The notes under the pieces: generated by a model
Seen by the model: only the letters and a program-made list of their open reading frames with translations
Told to the model about the DNA's origin: nothing
The model's database searches: none
Shown: piece by piece, positions 23,541 through 36,683 of the stretch
Position numbering within the stretch: the first letter of the stretch is position 1
Layout: every line of letters begins with the position of its first letter
Source of the DNA: Aporrectodea caliginosa
Lineage: Eukaryota; Annelida; Clitellata; Crassiclitellata; Lumbricidae
NCBI GenBank assembly: GCA_020284085.1
Contig: JACEVL010000130.1
Span: 3,666,076 to 3,730,075 of the forward strand
Length of the DNA stretch: 64,000 nucleotides
Direction: 5' to 3'
Program-made: the position numbers and the translations under genes

Positions 23541-24130
23541 CCCCCTAAGAAACTTATGCTATTTCAAAGTACAGAAGCAATTGAATGCGTGGTTTTATTG
23601 ATTGGAAAACAAGAACTGAAATGAGAACTGAAATTTCCGCACCTCAGATTCACATTTAACTAAAAACTATGTTCAGATTCACATTTCGGTGTGACCTTGC
23701 GCGCGTTACAAATTTATTTAATAATAATAATATTTATTCCATGCATTATTTGGCATGAGTTGTGACCAAATATGAAGAAATGATTCCATATTCTGTGCAA
23801 ATAATTTTTTTACTAATTTTTTCTAAATTCAGAAAATCGTTCATATTACACGACCATGTGTGTAATATATGGCTTATGGACCACATTTTACAGATGGATT
23901 TCAGGATTTGCAATGTTTCCGTGCCACAGACTAATATTAAAACAGTTAGAAACGATTGGCCTAAGATTACACTGACTAGGATAATTATATCCATTAAGAA
24001 ACAATATTATTAGGCCAATGCCTAATGTAAACAACGCTAAAAACTGGTGACAAGGAAAAAGTAGCCATAACGGCCTATAGACCCTGCTAGCATGCCCATA
24101 ATTTTGTGGGGCCCATATTTCTATATGAGA
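23541..24130. other. Stretch without recognised genes
   Basis: AT-rich. Frames on both strands between 23746 and 24145 overlap each other and have no recognisable domain. Confidence 0.45.
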
Positions 24131-24134
24131 CTCA

Positions 24135-25330
24135 TATATATTCATTCATTCATTCATTCAGGAGATTTATATAGCACCTCTTCAAGGTAACTACTCAGAG
24201 GTGCTCCCGACTCCAGCACGGCCAAAAAGAACAGTTTTCAGGTTAACATAGAATAAGTCAGAAAGCGTTCTGGGAAGCAGGCGCAATTCCAAGGGCAGCC
24301 CATTCCAGACGGTTGGGCCCACCACTGAGAAAGCACGATTTTGCATAGCAGCTGTGCGGGCAAACGGGACTGTGAGCACCCCCTCTCAGAGGAGCGGAGG
24401 GAGCGACTACCCTGGGCGCCCGATGCGGGACGACAGAGGTCCCGCAGATAGGATGGGGCAGAACCCAACTGACATCGCCGCACCAGGGAGGCAATCCTAT
24501 ACACAATGCGCTGACGGATAGGGAGCAGTGTAAGGTTTCCAGCATGTAGTTGGACACATGGCCAGATTTTGGTATTCGGCCAATGAAGCGCGCCGCAAGG
24601 GCGGAGCACCCGGTCGAGAGCACGCCAACCGGCCAGACGGTAGGCCGGAGTAAAGAAAAGAGCAGATGTCAAGTCGAGCACAGACAAAGGAATGCAATAA
24701 AGTGGTTGCAGCGCTGGGAGTCAGCGACCGTGCGACTGTGCGAAAACTGACGCAACTGGTAAAAGCAATTGCGGCTAAGACTATGGAGATGAGGAGCAGG
24801 AGTAAGTTCTTGGTCCAGTATGAGGCCAAGTTCGCCGAACAGTAGCAGAGAAAGTGTAACTGGGGAATTCAGCAGCAAGAGTGGCTAAATCAAGCTTAGC
24901 TTAGCAAGCTGCTGCCAGATTCCTTAGCCAAATGAATTTAGTCTTTGCCGAGTTAAGGCGAAGGCGGTTTGAAGACATCCACATCCCCAACGCATCCAGT
25001 GTCCGACTCATAGCCCGCACTGCAGAGGGGGCATTTGATGACAGACAGTGCAAGTATGTATGCCTGTATGTCATCTGCATAAAGCTGACCCTGGACCGCG
25101 TGCTCCGCAAGGAGTGAGGCAAGTCCAGAAGTGTAAATAAAGTACCGGAGGGGGCCAAGGACGGAGCCCTGGGGCAGACCGTACAGAGCTGGGACCCACC
25201 GAGACCTAGTCGGACCATGTACCACCCTAAGATAGCGCCCGTGGAGAAAGGAGCCAATCCATTCCAGAAAATTTCCAGACAGCCCAAACGAGAAGTGCAA
25301 CCGCTTAAGAAGAATTTATGGCCCACAGTG
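24135..25330 (-). pseudogene. CR1-like LINE reverse transcriptase, frameshifted
   Basis: Three minus-strand frames together follow the order of a non-LTR reverse transcriptase. The first, 24953-25300, contains LPQGSVLGPL and then YADD, the catalytic palm motif. The 24901-25326 frame continues with LNSAKTKFIWL. The third set, 24191-24687, contains LETLHWLPIRQR-like and AFSVVGPTVWNGLP segments that close CR1/L2 proteins. Frame changes between them show the copy is dead. The element ends in GGTGCTATATAAATCTCC and a (GAAT)n tail near 24140-24160. The 5' endonuclease region is missing. A degraded reverse copy is in the right arm at about 30300-31030. Confidence 0.88.
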
Positions 25331-25860
25331 CTCCCATCTTATGCTCATGGGCATGCTGACAGGACCTGGTACTGGTTGACATAATATATATATAACGCGG
25401 AACCATAGCCAGCTAGGTGTACACGTGTCTCTCCCTAGGTGACTATAGTCAAGTTCCTTAGGAGTGGTTCATTCCGCTGGTTGTGAATACGAACGAAGCC
25501 GAGGTAACGCCCTGTGCCATGTCTTCTACAAAGTCCGCATCTAATCTAATGACTTCTATAGCGCCTTTATCATAATGCCTAAGACATCAATCGATTGTCG
25601 CTGTGACTGTGAGACAAAGCCGTATAGGCCTACATGATTGTAGTCCATTGGAAAAGCCATGTAGGATCGAAATCCGATAGATAAGAGAACCGTGTGCATG
25701 TGCTTTGCTTTATGTGAGAGTTTATTTCAGTGTTTTTTTGTAAAGCTGAGTATGACCAAGGAACTAATGAAAGAGTCAATGTAACTAGATATTTGTGATT
25801 ATATTTTGTAAATAGTCTAACTGAAACCACAAATACTAGGTTTTTGTTACTTCATTGTAA
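25331..25860. other. Stretch with an L2-like LINE tail
   Basis: On the minus strand 25545-25625 ends with GGCGCTATAGAAGTCATTAG, then ATTAGATTAGATG. This is an L2-like 3' tail with a pentanucleotide repeat, similar to tails at 39535 and 58130. No gene is seen in the remainder. Confidence 0.55.
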
Positions 25861-25874
25861 ACGGAGTCCCAACC

Positions 25875-26064
25875 CAGTGTTGCCGTTAACGCCCAAATGG
25901 CCGTTTTTATGGCCGTAACAAATGTCCAAAGCGTGACAAGCGTTTAAATTTTGCGGGTTATAGGCGTAATTAAAATTCCGGTGGTGAGTTGCATACGTCC
26001 ATTTATTTATCGTCGGACATATACGCGCCAAGCACTAAGGCCGTTAAACTTAAATCTAACACTG
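25875..26064 (+). mobile_element. Possible small inverted-repeat element
   Basis: Left CAGTGTTGCCGTTAACG and right, reversed, CAGTGTTAGATTTAAG share a CAGTGTT end and a GTTAACG-like subterminal word. No target-site duplication is seen, so the call is tentative. Confidence 0.25.
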
Positions 26065-28640
26065 GCATAAGGTGGTTGTCGTTAAACAGTGCAATTCAAG
26101 ATATCTATATCAGACACATTATGGCTATTACTGTGCGAATCCTTATAGACGAATCAAATAATAACAAAAAATGCCACTGCATCTGGATTAGCACATTTTC
26201 GTTGGCACTTGAAAATGCTGTCTTACATATTGAGAGTAAAGTTTGGGATTGTGTATTCTGCTATGTCATATATAGCCTACACCCGGTGTGATCGCCGTTA
26301 GAAATGAGCTACACTGTACGTCCAATATTCTATAGGTCAGGAGTCCGGACGTAGGCCTAATTGAAGTATAGGTACGTCCTCTTTTGAACTCTAACGGAAA
26401 GACTGCTCGCAACAGCTACAATACACGTACAGTTAATCTTTTGGCGAGGCCCGTATCTGCACATTACAATTACTCAACGATGGGGTAGGCTTATGCCTGT
26501 TGTATGGCATAATCATTGTTTAGTGACAAGACTTTTCATTTAATAATGACTTTCACTCGGCAGATTTTCGAGACTTTCATTCTGGGCTCGTTGCTTTGAT
26601 AGGCCTATATTGTCTGAGCAAGGAAGCAACTGAGCGGTTGTTAAACGACGCACAGAAGTAAAGATATGAGAGCGATAAGCAGAGGTAACGAACTAACGAT
26701 GTCAAGCGAACACTCTCTCAGAAGTTTATAAGTAATCGGTAACTCGTTTAAGATGAAAAGAACAGAGACTCTATTCAATAGATGCACTGAAGTCCTTGGC
26801 TGGCTCAACAGCAATCAGATATGTGAAACATTTGTGAAATAAATTGTTTATTACGCTTTACATATTAAGTTACACGTGTTACTGTAACCAACAGTAATAA
26901 TTAGGCTGTATGTGCAAAATGATGCATCTTGGATTTAGATTCAGGTCTGTTATTGCCCTTTTCAACTGCAGCATTTTCTCAGTTGTCTTGGTTGCAGTTG
27001 GCCAATAATGATAAATCTGAACAAGCATAATTAATTATGTAACTGCCATGGATGGTCTGCAAACCGATAAAACCTACTACGGAGGAGCATCTTCTGGTGT
27101 TAGTGCATGGTGTATTTCCAGGTTGATGAAAACACGCATTCGAAGGATATGGAAAAGTGTTGGACCAACAGTACTGTCGAAGACAAAATTAGCCTAACTT
27201 TCGTTGAAATTGCCCGTCATCCATTTTGTGTAGGTATTTTTGTCTCGATGCATGCTGGGTCGGTAAGTCCACACACTCGAAAAATGTAAGTTTTCTTAGA
27301 AGAACATGTTAGCTCGGGACTGGCCTGCAGCCTGCTTGCTAGGACTATTGGCACACAGTGCAGAAGAACTAAGGTATTGACCTGTGCAGAGGAAACACAC
27401 GCCCTCGTTTTGTAGGCCCATAGTTTGAACACCAAATGAACTTACTTGGAGCGTCGAGTATTTTTCTCATCGGAGTAATTGCCTTTGACATGGCTGATAA
27501 CGCTTCTTAAGGGATCTCTTGCCACAAATCAAAAAGAAAAGTTTGCTAAAAACGATATCTGCATGAAACTTAACCTACAAAGCAGCAAATTCACAAACTT
27601 CCTTTTTTGGCCTAGATATAAATGACCAGATATAGATTAACTAGGCTATTTAAGTTTCTAATATCTACAGCGAAGTAACGGAAGCTAAGTGCATTTTGAA
27701 TGATGAATTACGATTTTCACCAGCTAAAATTAATGCGGCCAGATATAGTCTTATATCAGGCGCTCCCTACAGTTTCTAGAAACTTCGGAGTCAGTCCTAC
27801 CCAGAATAAAACAGACTCAGAAGATCAGTCCTTATAAAAATAATTATTCAGGACTTTGACTTTAACCGTTAATTAGAAATTAGGTCTCTCGGGGCTGTGC
27901 ACTCTTTGCCCCTTATCGTCACCAGCTTATAAGACAGAGTTTGGTGGCGTAGACTGTGTGTGGTCCAGCTAATGCTTTTAGCATTTTCTGGGTTTGATTG
28001 GTAAGCCTGTGTGACATCGATGATCGAAGCTCCACTTCAGTCAACCGGTTCTTTAACTGTCGGTGTAAACATCTCCGAATTATAGGCCAACATAGGCCTA
28101 ATGGTGCCATTTTAATCGCCTTTTTTAAATTACAGAATTAAATGTTTAAATAGCCTATCAAGTTATTTGATGAAGTGAAATCGCGACACCTATTTAGCTG
28201 CAACACTACAAACTGTATCTATGTATACGATTACGAAACGTCTCTGATAGTTTCTGTTTAAAGTGGCGCTATGTAGCTTCGATTATAAATACGATTACGA
28301 TGAGCAGTTCTTATCTGAGCTAGACCTGGGAGTCACCTTTGGTCAGCCCATCTGACCCCACTTGACCTAATTTTCGAGGTCGACTTGAAGTCGACAACTT
28401 GAGGAGTCAAACGACTTGACCCGACTTGGCAGAAAAACAACCAACTTCCACTTAAGTCGACTTCTGACATGGTAATAACGTTTAAGTACGGCTAACAATA
28501 CAAAAATGTCATGCCAATGCCTGGGAAGCATTAATTTCTTATACTATTGAGTAATGAGATCTCAACATTCTGAAGGTCAAATTTTTATTCCATAGGCCTA
28601 TTCTTTCTTTATTTGTGTTTGTGCTTGAACAGTTTTACAA
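26065..28640. other. Stretch without recognised genes
   Basis: Contains several GTAGGCCTA-like words and, at 28320-28460, a GACTTGACCCGACTTGG / GAAGTCGAC-rich segment that resembles a transposon end. Frames up to 100 codons (25989-26291) have no recognisable domain. Confidence 0.4.
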
Positions 28641-28835
28641 TGCTCTAATGGGTTAACAGAAGAATCTGCATGGGACCGCGGACTGGTGGCACTGAATGGC
28701 GTGTTATAATGCCACATTTTAGTTCTGTTGTCATTAATTATTTTGCCACTAACGTCATTCAAATAGCAATGCGTGCGTATCATCCAAAAGTCCAGTCCGC
28801 GGTCCACTGCAAATTCTTCTGTTAACCCATTAGAG
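28640..28835. repeat. Centre of the giant inverted repeat
   Basis: AATGGGTTAACAGAAGAAT at 28648 and its complement ending at 28831 frame a loop of about 90-100 bases (roughly 28695-28790). GGACCGCGGACTGG and CCAGTCCGCGGTCC extend the stem inward. Outward from here both sides continue as reverse complements of each other. Confidence 0.9.
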
Positions 28836-30299
28836 GCATTTGCTCACTAGCTAAGCTGGCACAAAACAGGCACAATAGCTGAACCATCATGTCATATAAG
28901 TAATGCTATGGCAAGCCGTAATGCGTTCATACCATGACAAGTGAGCAAGTCGGAAGTTGGTGACGTTGTCGACTTCAGAGATCGACCTCAAGCGCTTTGG
29001 GAGGTCGTGGCTCCCAGGTCAGAATGAGCTTGCTCATCATGTTATAATCGAAACTACATAGCGACGTTTCATCATACATGGGCTAACAGTCAGGCGGCTG
29101 ACTGCCTTTATTCTGTCGCAAATGCGTGTTCCGGCCTGCCTTCGGAGATATTTACACCGACGCTCGGTTGATGTCAAACAGAAAATGCTAAGCATTAGCT
29201 GGACCACAGTCGCCGCAAATGGCTGGTGACATGCAGCGAACAATTTCTGGTCAACGGTTAAAGAAATCAGTCCTGGTCAATTGTACGCTACGGTCTGTTG
29301 ATGGTGGGCGACTCGAAGTCTAGAAACTGTGAGAACGCCTGTTATATCTGACGCATTAACCTGGCTGGTGAAATCGTGGTCGTCGTTCAGCAGCTCCGTA
29401 CTCGCTGTGAATATTGAAACAAAACCTGGTTAATTCTAGGCCAAGGTTTATTGAATTTGCTGCTGGGTTAAGTTCATGCGAATATCGTTTTTAAGCGATT
29501 TGACAACCCTTAAGCGTTATCGCTTTCGTAATCCGTAACCGATAATCGACGCCAAATAAGTTCATTGATTAATAGGCCTACTTTGAGGCGATGTGATTCT
29601 ACTGAATGTCTGCTATTCTTCTTACTATGTTCATTATCATCGTTAAAGCGGATGACATTGAGGTTATTCTGATATGATGATTGTGTGATGTAAGCCTCAT
29701 TGTGTTAACGTGCTTCACTCGGTGCTTTTGGTATCTGGTGTAATCCTCCGTTGTAAAATGTACGCCGCTGGTGGGCAGATCCCAGCCTGTTGGACGACAC
29801 ATGTAACTCACAGGTGGCAACAGACAGCACATTCCAGAATGCCGAAAATGTAGCAATCAGGCTGCGTGGTATTTGTTCGTCTTATTGATGGGCACTGTTG
29901 CTGTTCTTTCCTGCCGTTAAGTTGCGGCTGCGCGAACTCCGACGATCGGACCAACTTCCTGCGCCGCAACCTAGCTAACGCTGTCACACTGGGCTGTCCG
30001 GCCTAAAACGGCCGACTGGGCGTTAACCTGGCTGTTGTGGTTTCAGTGGAGCTGTTACAAACTCTCACAAATCTCTTTCATTAGTTCGCGGTCATCTCGG
30101 CACAAGCTGGGCGCAAAGCACATGCACGATTCGGTTTCGATCCTGTCGGACAATCATGACTATACGGCGTCTCACGGTCACGGCGACAATCGATGCTGCG
30201 GCCCTGATATGACAAGAGCGCAAAATTGGAGTAGATGCCGGACAGAGCATGGCTTTAATACCGGCTTGTCTAACCAGCGAATAACTCCTGGCGACATGC

Positions 30300-31030
30300 T
30301 GGGCACGTGTACCTGTAACATTCCGTCTCAGCCAGTATCTGTCACATACTTATGAGCAAGATCAGGGGCTGTGAATCTTGCTGGTTGCGCCTCGTTGGTA
30401 TCTGGTGTGCGTGGTATGGTCCGGCAGGTCGGTGGGTCCCAGCGGTCACTGCCCAAGTCCAACACTGACACACTTCTGGACACTCACTCCTGCAGGCTTG
30501 CGGTCAAGCCAGCTGCTCTTGAATGACACGAGGCACGCTGCACTGTGCTCAAATGCCTCTGCAGTGCCGGAGGCTGGTCGGAACTTGTTATCAAACCGCA
30601 ACAACTCGGCAGATCAGAACCATTTGACTCGAGCGCCAGCAGCAACGCTTAAGCGCTGCTTCTCTGCGCATTCGACAACGGCCCGCTGCTCGGTCTTCTT
30701 CCACCGGACCCGATCGGCTTCGCACGGTCGCGGCTCCCAGACCGCATTCGCCTGGAAACGACATGCTCTTACTCAACCGGTCGGTGGCGTGCCTCGGCCG
30801 CTGCGGCATGGCCGAATGCCAAGAACCGATGTCAACATGCTGGCTGCAGCATGTCAGGTACGCACCATTGCCATCTGCGGGATAATCTGGCAATCGCTCC
30901 CTTCGTGCTCTGTTGCCCGCACGCCATGCGAACCAGTCGACTGGGCGTGGCATGCGCCTGCTTGTTCTTTGGCGATAGTCAGGCACGGTGAAGACCCGCC
31001 TTGAAGAAGGTGCTATTCTCCGCAGGCTGA
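30300..31030 (+). pseudogene. Degraded reverse copy of the CR1-like reverse transcriptase
   Basis: GTGGGTCCCAG near 30436 and GTGGCGTGCCTCGGCCGCTGCGG-type sequence near 30784-30805 align, reversed, with 25190 and 24590 of the left arm. The frames are destroyed by indels. Because the copy sits in the right arm it may be an artefact and should not be counted as a second LINE insertion. Confidence 0.7.
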
Positions 31031-32929
31031 ATGAATGGTATATGAGAATGTCGCTGCGTAAGGCCTGGGCATTGTAACCTTGTCTGTTGGGCATTGGCTA
31101 ATGTTCTTGTCGAATTCTGGTCATCTGGTGTTCTTGTCGTTCTGCTGTTTAATCAGTCTGGCACCAGGCTGGTCCCTATTACGTGATGGTAACGGAACCC
31201 GAAACGAAGCAAACCCATTGCACAGATCATTGTAGCTAGGTATTATTAAACGTTGCGCGCAAGATCCGCAAAAGCGAACATGATTTTGGTTAAGCTGGTG
31301 CAGCCTTGTTTCAATCAATACGTTAACTGCAACATAAGTTGCTGGGGAACCGCAACTTTCGCTGACTGAAATAGCTTCTGGGCTCAGGCTGGTCATGGCG
31401 GCCCCCGACTGCTGCAAGCTGCTTTGGCGATCAGGCCGACCTGCATACTCAAACTGCGCAAATTATTTCGGCTCGCTGCGTCGCCAGCTCGACTGTCTTG
31501 TCGTCGGGCCGCAAATGCTGTCGCCTCGACAATATCATTTCAATCATTCAATCGTGCAATCATATATGGAGTATTTTAATCTTTAAATAATAATTTAGGT
31601 TATATGCACTAATTTGTCGTTTCCAATCATTTCGCTTTCAGCAACTCCGTCGTTCTGTCACTCTCGCTTATCAATCGTTTTCAATCGTTTTCAATGTTTT
31701 GTCGTTTCATCGTCGCCGTAGGGCTGATCTGGGACAGTCTGTCGACAACAGCATGAACGAATGGAAGCAGTGGATACCGCCTGGGTTGCCGCAGCTGGAA
31801 ATGGTTGCAGCATCGCCGTCGTGACAATTGGCTGAAACCTCTTTAAAGTTCGACGACACCGGTATCTTTCGACGACCAGCCGGATTCACATTCGAAATAA
31901 CGACACTTTCATTCTGCACATTGCGCAGGGTGGCTCAGGGCTGCCGCTAAGCACGATCTTTTTTAGTTTGATCGGGACATTCTTGTCTGGTGAAAATCAT
32001 CGAAAATCCGGGACAATCCCGATGAGGACAGTGGCAACAGAACCATCATCTTCCACTAACGTCGACTCATAAACTAAAATAAAATAAAAAGGACCTGTAA
32101 TTCAGAATATTACTTTCCCAACACTCAGCCTGCTACAAGTTCGTCGTTATTTTAGTTTGCCATTTGTTTGAGATAGTTTACGGCACTGGTATGTTCAGAT
32201 ATGCTGGTATTACAGGTGTGGACTGTGACTCGCCAGACAGACACAGATATCTCACACAATTTTAGTTGAATTTTCGTTTGGTGTTCGTCAATGATGACAA
32301 CCATCCTTGCTCAGAGCAATGCAAATGCTTACTAACAGTATTATTCTTACAGTATGACAACATGCCGCCGCATGATGTGGCAGGGCTGTTGACCTGGGCT
32401 GATGCTCAAGGATACTTGGAACCTCATTCGTCGTTCACTCAATGAATTTGACGACTGGTTCAGTTATCGTTTTCTTCAGTATTAGTTTTGGTTATTTCGC
32501 AGTTTTCGTTTTAGTTTGAATTTCAGTAACCCAGTTTTAAGATAACGAGGTTTCGTTTTCGTTAACAACAACGCAACTAAAGCCGTGGACCGTGGCTGTC
32601 TGACATCTGGCAACGACTATCTTTCTTGCCGACTGGCTAAACTGGCTCGTCTCTCGCCCGGTTCTCCCATGCTCGAGATGTGGGAGAAATAAACGCGGGC
32701 GTCGCGCCGCTGGATTTCTCGCTGCTGCTCCGCCGCTTTCGGTTCACATGCGTCCAGCAGCCGCAACTGTCGGCGACCTCTTGTACTGAACGTGAGCGTA
32801 GCGGTTGACTGCTGATATTTCCGGGTACGCAAGCAGCTGCGTGGCGTTGAAAATTTTGCTAATACGGCATTCGTGACAGCACCGTAATGATAACTGCTGG
32901 CTAGTGTAAATTGTATGGCGACCGCCATC

Positions 32930-33265
32930 TGGTGATGGGCAAGTTAACAAAAGACCTTTAACATTTTGTTAAACGAGAGACTTTAAAACAAAATGGTTTA
33001 GTTAAAACCAACGTTCTCACAGTGTGAATTAGAAGTTTAGTAACAAAAGATCGCTCTTTCACCTTTGGTTTTGATATTCAGCAGAATCGGCTATTTCACG
33101 TACCGTGATTAACAATGGGCAACAGAACTGGCGACATTATGGTTGGTGGTATAGCCCTCTGTCATTGACAATTTAACAAATGTTTTTGGTTGGACCGACT
33201 ATAACGGATTAAACATTTGGTTGAAAGCAGATTCTGTTCACTAAAGAAACCCAGTTAGCGCCCAT
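32930..33265 (-). mobile_element. Degraded copy of the hAT MITE and SINE border
   Basis: GTGATGGGCAAGTTAAC near 32933 and GTTAGCGCCCATCGCAG near 33254 correspond to the two ends of the left-arm MITE at 20391-20905, followed by TTTTACCAGCGCCATCTGG from the SINE. The interior has shrunk from 515 to about 335 bases. Confidence 0.7.
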
Positions 33266-35390
33266 CGCAGTCATATTTTACCAGCGCCATCTGGCCGAGC
33301 TGGTGGCTGCGTGCTGAATCGATCCGCTTTTGTATGCTCTGATGCCAGCCTGTTCGGCCAGGCTCCAGGGCCTGTTCTGGCGGCCTGCGCGATGCTCCCA
33401 TGTCTAGCAGGTGCTGCTGGCAACTGTTCGACAATCTATCCCAGCAGCTCAGCCTGTAACCCCTCTGGTCTAAGCAAACTAACGCTGTGGCGGCTTCCAA
33501 GCGCCTCGACTTCTCACAACAGACGCCAGTTCGGGTCCCCAACCAGCATCTGCCAAGCTGTTTGGAGGCACGCCAATCTCCGACAATGCGGGTGGCGCAA
33601 GTTACCTGAAAAATGAATGCGTTTCCAGCAATTCTTCACAAAATACTGTTAAGCTCGCAAAAACGGGCCCTCTTTATGGTAATGTTTGTAACAATGACCA
33701 GACTGGTGAACAGTACAATCTGATTCGCTGCCCTGTTAAAAAGCGATAAGCAGTCTCAAGCTGAACAGGCAATCCCATCCCAAGTCTGACATTCCAAGAT
33801 CTTGGAGAAACTCAAGCATGCGCAACCACAGCTTGCGTCGAAGTTGCGGATCTCGGGTGACCGCTGATGGCCAGGGGCCGTCGCCCGTCAGCTGGCGCGA
33901 CGCGAACTGAAAATCGACAATAACTGTGCTGAACGACCAACCGTGCAAACTAACAACCACATGACTATGTTTTATCTTCTGCAACTTCGTGCTCTATCTC
34001 ACTCAGCATAACTTTACGATGACATTCACCACGTCTCTGTCGATCTCTGTGTATAAAGGAAGATATGAGTCGTTCGTAATGCTTCTGTTGTCTGTCTTAC
34101 GGCATTTGGACATTTTATTCACCCAGTTGTTGATTCGTCTGAGGTCCGATCATCAAACAAAATGGTGGACCTAAACCATTTCTGACCCAGGACACTAGTT
34201 TACACGAAATGGTGGTATTCAGGACTGACTGTGTCAACAGGGGAGATTGAGCTTAGGTATGTGGACAATGCAAAACAGGCTGATGTTTCTGCTATGCGTA
34301 ATGCAAAAGCAAGTGCAAATGATTTCACCTGTCTGGTCTGGTGGGCAATTCGTATTCACCCATCTGTCGATCCCATGACAGGATGACTGCCACATTCCTG
34401 TTATTGCTTACCCACAAATTCGTAATCATGACTGTCATGCCACAGTATGCAGCAGGCTGCCAACTTGACAATCCTGGGCGCCATAGATAACACAGGCCTG
34501 GCTGTGAAAGTAGCGCATGATTTGGTGGTATGGACCGATATCCATTCGAGTTTGTTGATCTGGTTCAACTCGGTTAAATAAACATTTACCTGTTCACTGC
34601 GTGAATGCAAACCTGTGAGCATCCCAGAACATGAAAGTGTTTTGCCGCCAGAAAGCCAGGATTCGGGCAATAGCGAGGATTGTTGATGCAAGTTACTTTG
34701 TGTGAAACCATGTTTCTGAAGTATTGAAAATTGCAGACGACCATGAATGTCAAAGTTGTAATAACACCCCAACATGTGTCGTAATGTTATATCGCCAATA
34801 ACGCATCATAACACGACGCTGCTGTCATGATCAAAGGCAACATGTGCATTTAACACTAGAACTTCTAAACTACGAAATTCCGGACTTATAACATAATGCA
34901 AGATCGAGCCAAAATTCAATATTAACATAAATTACGATGGCAAGCAATGTAATGAATCTTCGCCCGCAGATGTCTTGGCGAACATCAAATGCCAGCGAAT
35001 CTCACCAGATCTCCAGATCTCGACGTCTCTCGCGATCTGCCAGTGCTCGCCGTCCGCAGATCTCTCCACTCGCAGTCTCCGCTCACCAGATCGCTGCCTC
35101 GCCAGATATCTCTTCTTACGTCTCCTCTCTGGCGCCTGCGCCAGATCTTGCTGAACTCTCGCGACCCGATCTGACCGGATCGCCGGGCGATCGCGACGCC
35201 TGCTCGCCGCGATCAGATATCTGCTCCGCCAGCCGTCCTCTAAGCCGAATATCTGCCGATCTCGTCCGATCTTCTTTCGCAATTTCACTCAACTGGGTAT
35301 CCTCTTCTCACCGAATCTTCCTGCCGAACCGCAACTGGGCTGTCTCTTCTCTCACCGAATCATCTGATCTCTCACCAGTAATTTAGCTTT

Positions 35391-36110
35391 GATCTATAAT
35401 ATTGTTGAATAGAAAAAAAGAAAGATGAGCTAATGTACACACATGTATTAGTGGATATTAAAACCGCTATAAAACATAGTCTAATATTCGCCAATCATCG
35501 TCGACTTGACGGCGTCGTTAAATAAACATTAAACGAATTCGCTAAATTTGTCTCAGTGGTATTTTGCTAACTGGCTGTTTGAAAATAACCATAACAATTA
35601 TTTGTCTTGTCTTCTCTCAGTTTAAGTGTTGGCAGTTTTGGTGCTTTGTGTGGTACTACTTTTATTAGGCCTTTGTGCGGCGACGGCCCTTTGTTAAGGG
35701 TTCTTGCGCTATCGAGGTATTAATGCGCATTCCTCTCTAAGTAATGCGGCTGTTATGAGCTCCAAAATAGCAATTTCCATTTATACTTTCACTTGTGAAC
35801 AAAATAAAATTAGAAAACAAAATGTTTATTCACTTGTTATAATAATTTATTTATTTTGTAATTTTATAGATATATGATGATGATGAGAACTACATTTTCG
35901 ATACACTAATACAAAACTACTCCGTGCGCAAACTGTCCAGAAATAGGGTGAATAAGCCGTAGAATAACGCTAATTTGATCGTCAATGAATTTACGACGAT
36001 TTCTCGTTATTTTGCGTAGAAATATCGTATAAATACGTAGAATCACCGTTTAAAAACGTAGAATCTCCCTTTTAAAACGGTTTCTTTTTACAATTAATGA
36101 AGCATTTTAC
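35391..36110. other. Stretch without recognised genes
   Basis: The inverted repeat stops here and ordinary AT-rich sequence resumes. Near 35985-36080 the words ACGTAGAAT(C/A) and TTTAAAACG recur about every 25 bases. No coding region is supported. Confidence 0.45.
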
Positions 36111-36111
36111 G

Positions 36112-36190
36112 TCTTCCCAATCTTTTGGCTACGGAACCCTTTGATCTGAAAACTGTTTGACGGAACCTCAACATAAACAGAACCCCAGGT
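36112..36190 (+). mobile_element. Truncated hAT MITE end
   Basis: CTTCCCAATCTTTTGGCTACGG and GACGGAACCTCAACATAAAC match the left part of the complete hAT MITE at 46085-46389. The right part is absent. Confidence 0.6.
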
Positions 36191-36194
36191 TCTG

Positions 36195-36640
36195 TCCTGT
36201 AGTTCTTGTCCTTCACTGTTCGAATCCAGGTGTGCTACGTTGCATTGTGGTTCTCTTGGTAGATCGTTTTTGTTGTAGTTTTGTACTTCATCCGAAATGT
36301 TTAACCTAATTCTATTTAGTTCGTTGATAAGGCAAAGTAAGAGATAGGCCTAACTCGCGTGCTCTCTGTTGGCTGCACAATGGCATTCAATTGAGAGTGC
36401 AGAAAGTTTAGGCGTATAATAATTGATGTGCGGTACGAAGGTCAATTCAAGATAAGGTAGAACTCCGAGACAATTATATTTTCATCTGACAATTCTACGG
36501 CAGAACCGTCGAGTTCAATCTCGCTAACTGAGTCTTGTCCGCATTCAGCTTCAGATGATCTGACGTAATCCAGCTGCTCAAGTCCACGACGCATGAGAGC
36601 AGAGAGGTGGACTGTGTTAGAAAAGAACTGGCATGTGTAT
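36195..36640. repeat. Dispersed repeat, copy 1
   Basis: Aligns with 47210-47610 through TTGTACTTCATCCGAAAT, CTCTCTGTTGGCT, GGCATTCAATTGAGAGTGC, GGTAGAACTCCGAGACAATT and CTTGTCCGCATTCAGCTTC. On the minus strand both copies keep an open segment reading DGS-VELSDE. I do not recognise the family. The nearby Polinton-like genes may or may not be related. Confidence 0.8.
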
Positions 36641-36683
36641 GTGGGCTAAATTTCAAGGTGAGATGCATTTACCTGGACACTCA

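Larger units (their letters stand above)
17150..28690 (+). repeat. Left arm of an 18-kb imperfect inverted repeat
   Basis: This arm carries recognisable, well-preserved elements: a minisatellite, a SINE, several hAT elements with TSDs, a CR1-like LINE and LINE tails. Anchor pairs with the right arm, in strictly reversed order, include 17715/34855, 19250/33985, 19690/33640, 20390/33260, 21980/32355, 22350/32062, 24590/30800, 25190/30440, 25900/30022, 27985/29190 and 28648/28831. No pair is out of order. Confidence 0.9.
28780..35390 (-). repeat. Right arm of the inverted repeat, shortened and degraded
   Basis: The whole segment is the left arm in reverse, but each stretch has lost many groups of 1-20 bases. 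The ratio of distances from the axis is about 0.45-0.68 at every anchor (2839 against 1283 bases, 6759 against 3616, 11024 against 6121). CTGG/CTGGC words that the left arm lacks appear repeatedly. The TAGGCCTA-like words, frequent in the left arm, are almost all lost. Open frames such as 30378-31004 and 30591-31094 lie on a degraded LINE copy and are not genes. Confidence 0.85.

Noticed and set aside
30378..31004. 208-codon open frame, one of the longest non-repeat frames
   Set aside because: It overlies a degraded reverse copy of the CR1-like reverse transcriptase in the compressed arm and has no domain of its own.
34937..35386. 149-codon serine/arginine-rich frame
   Set aside because: It is the reverse-complement minisatellite at the end of the inverted repeat; the SR-like composition comes from CTCACCAGATC units.
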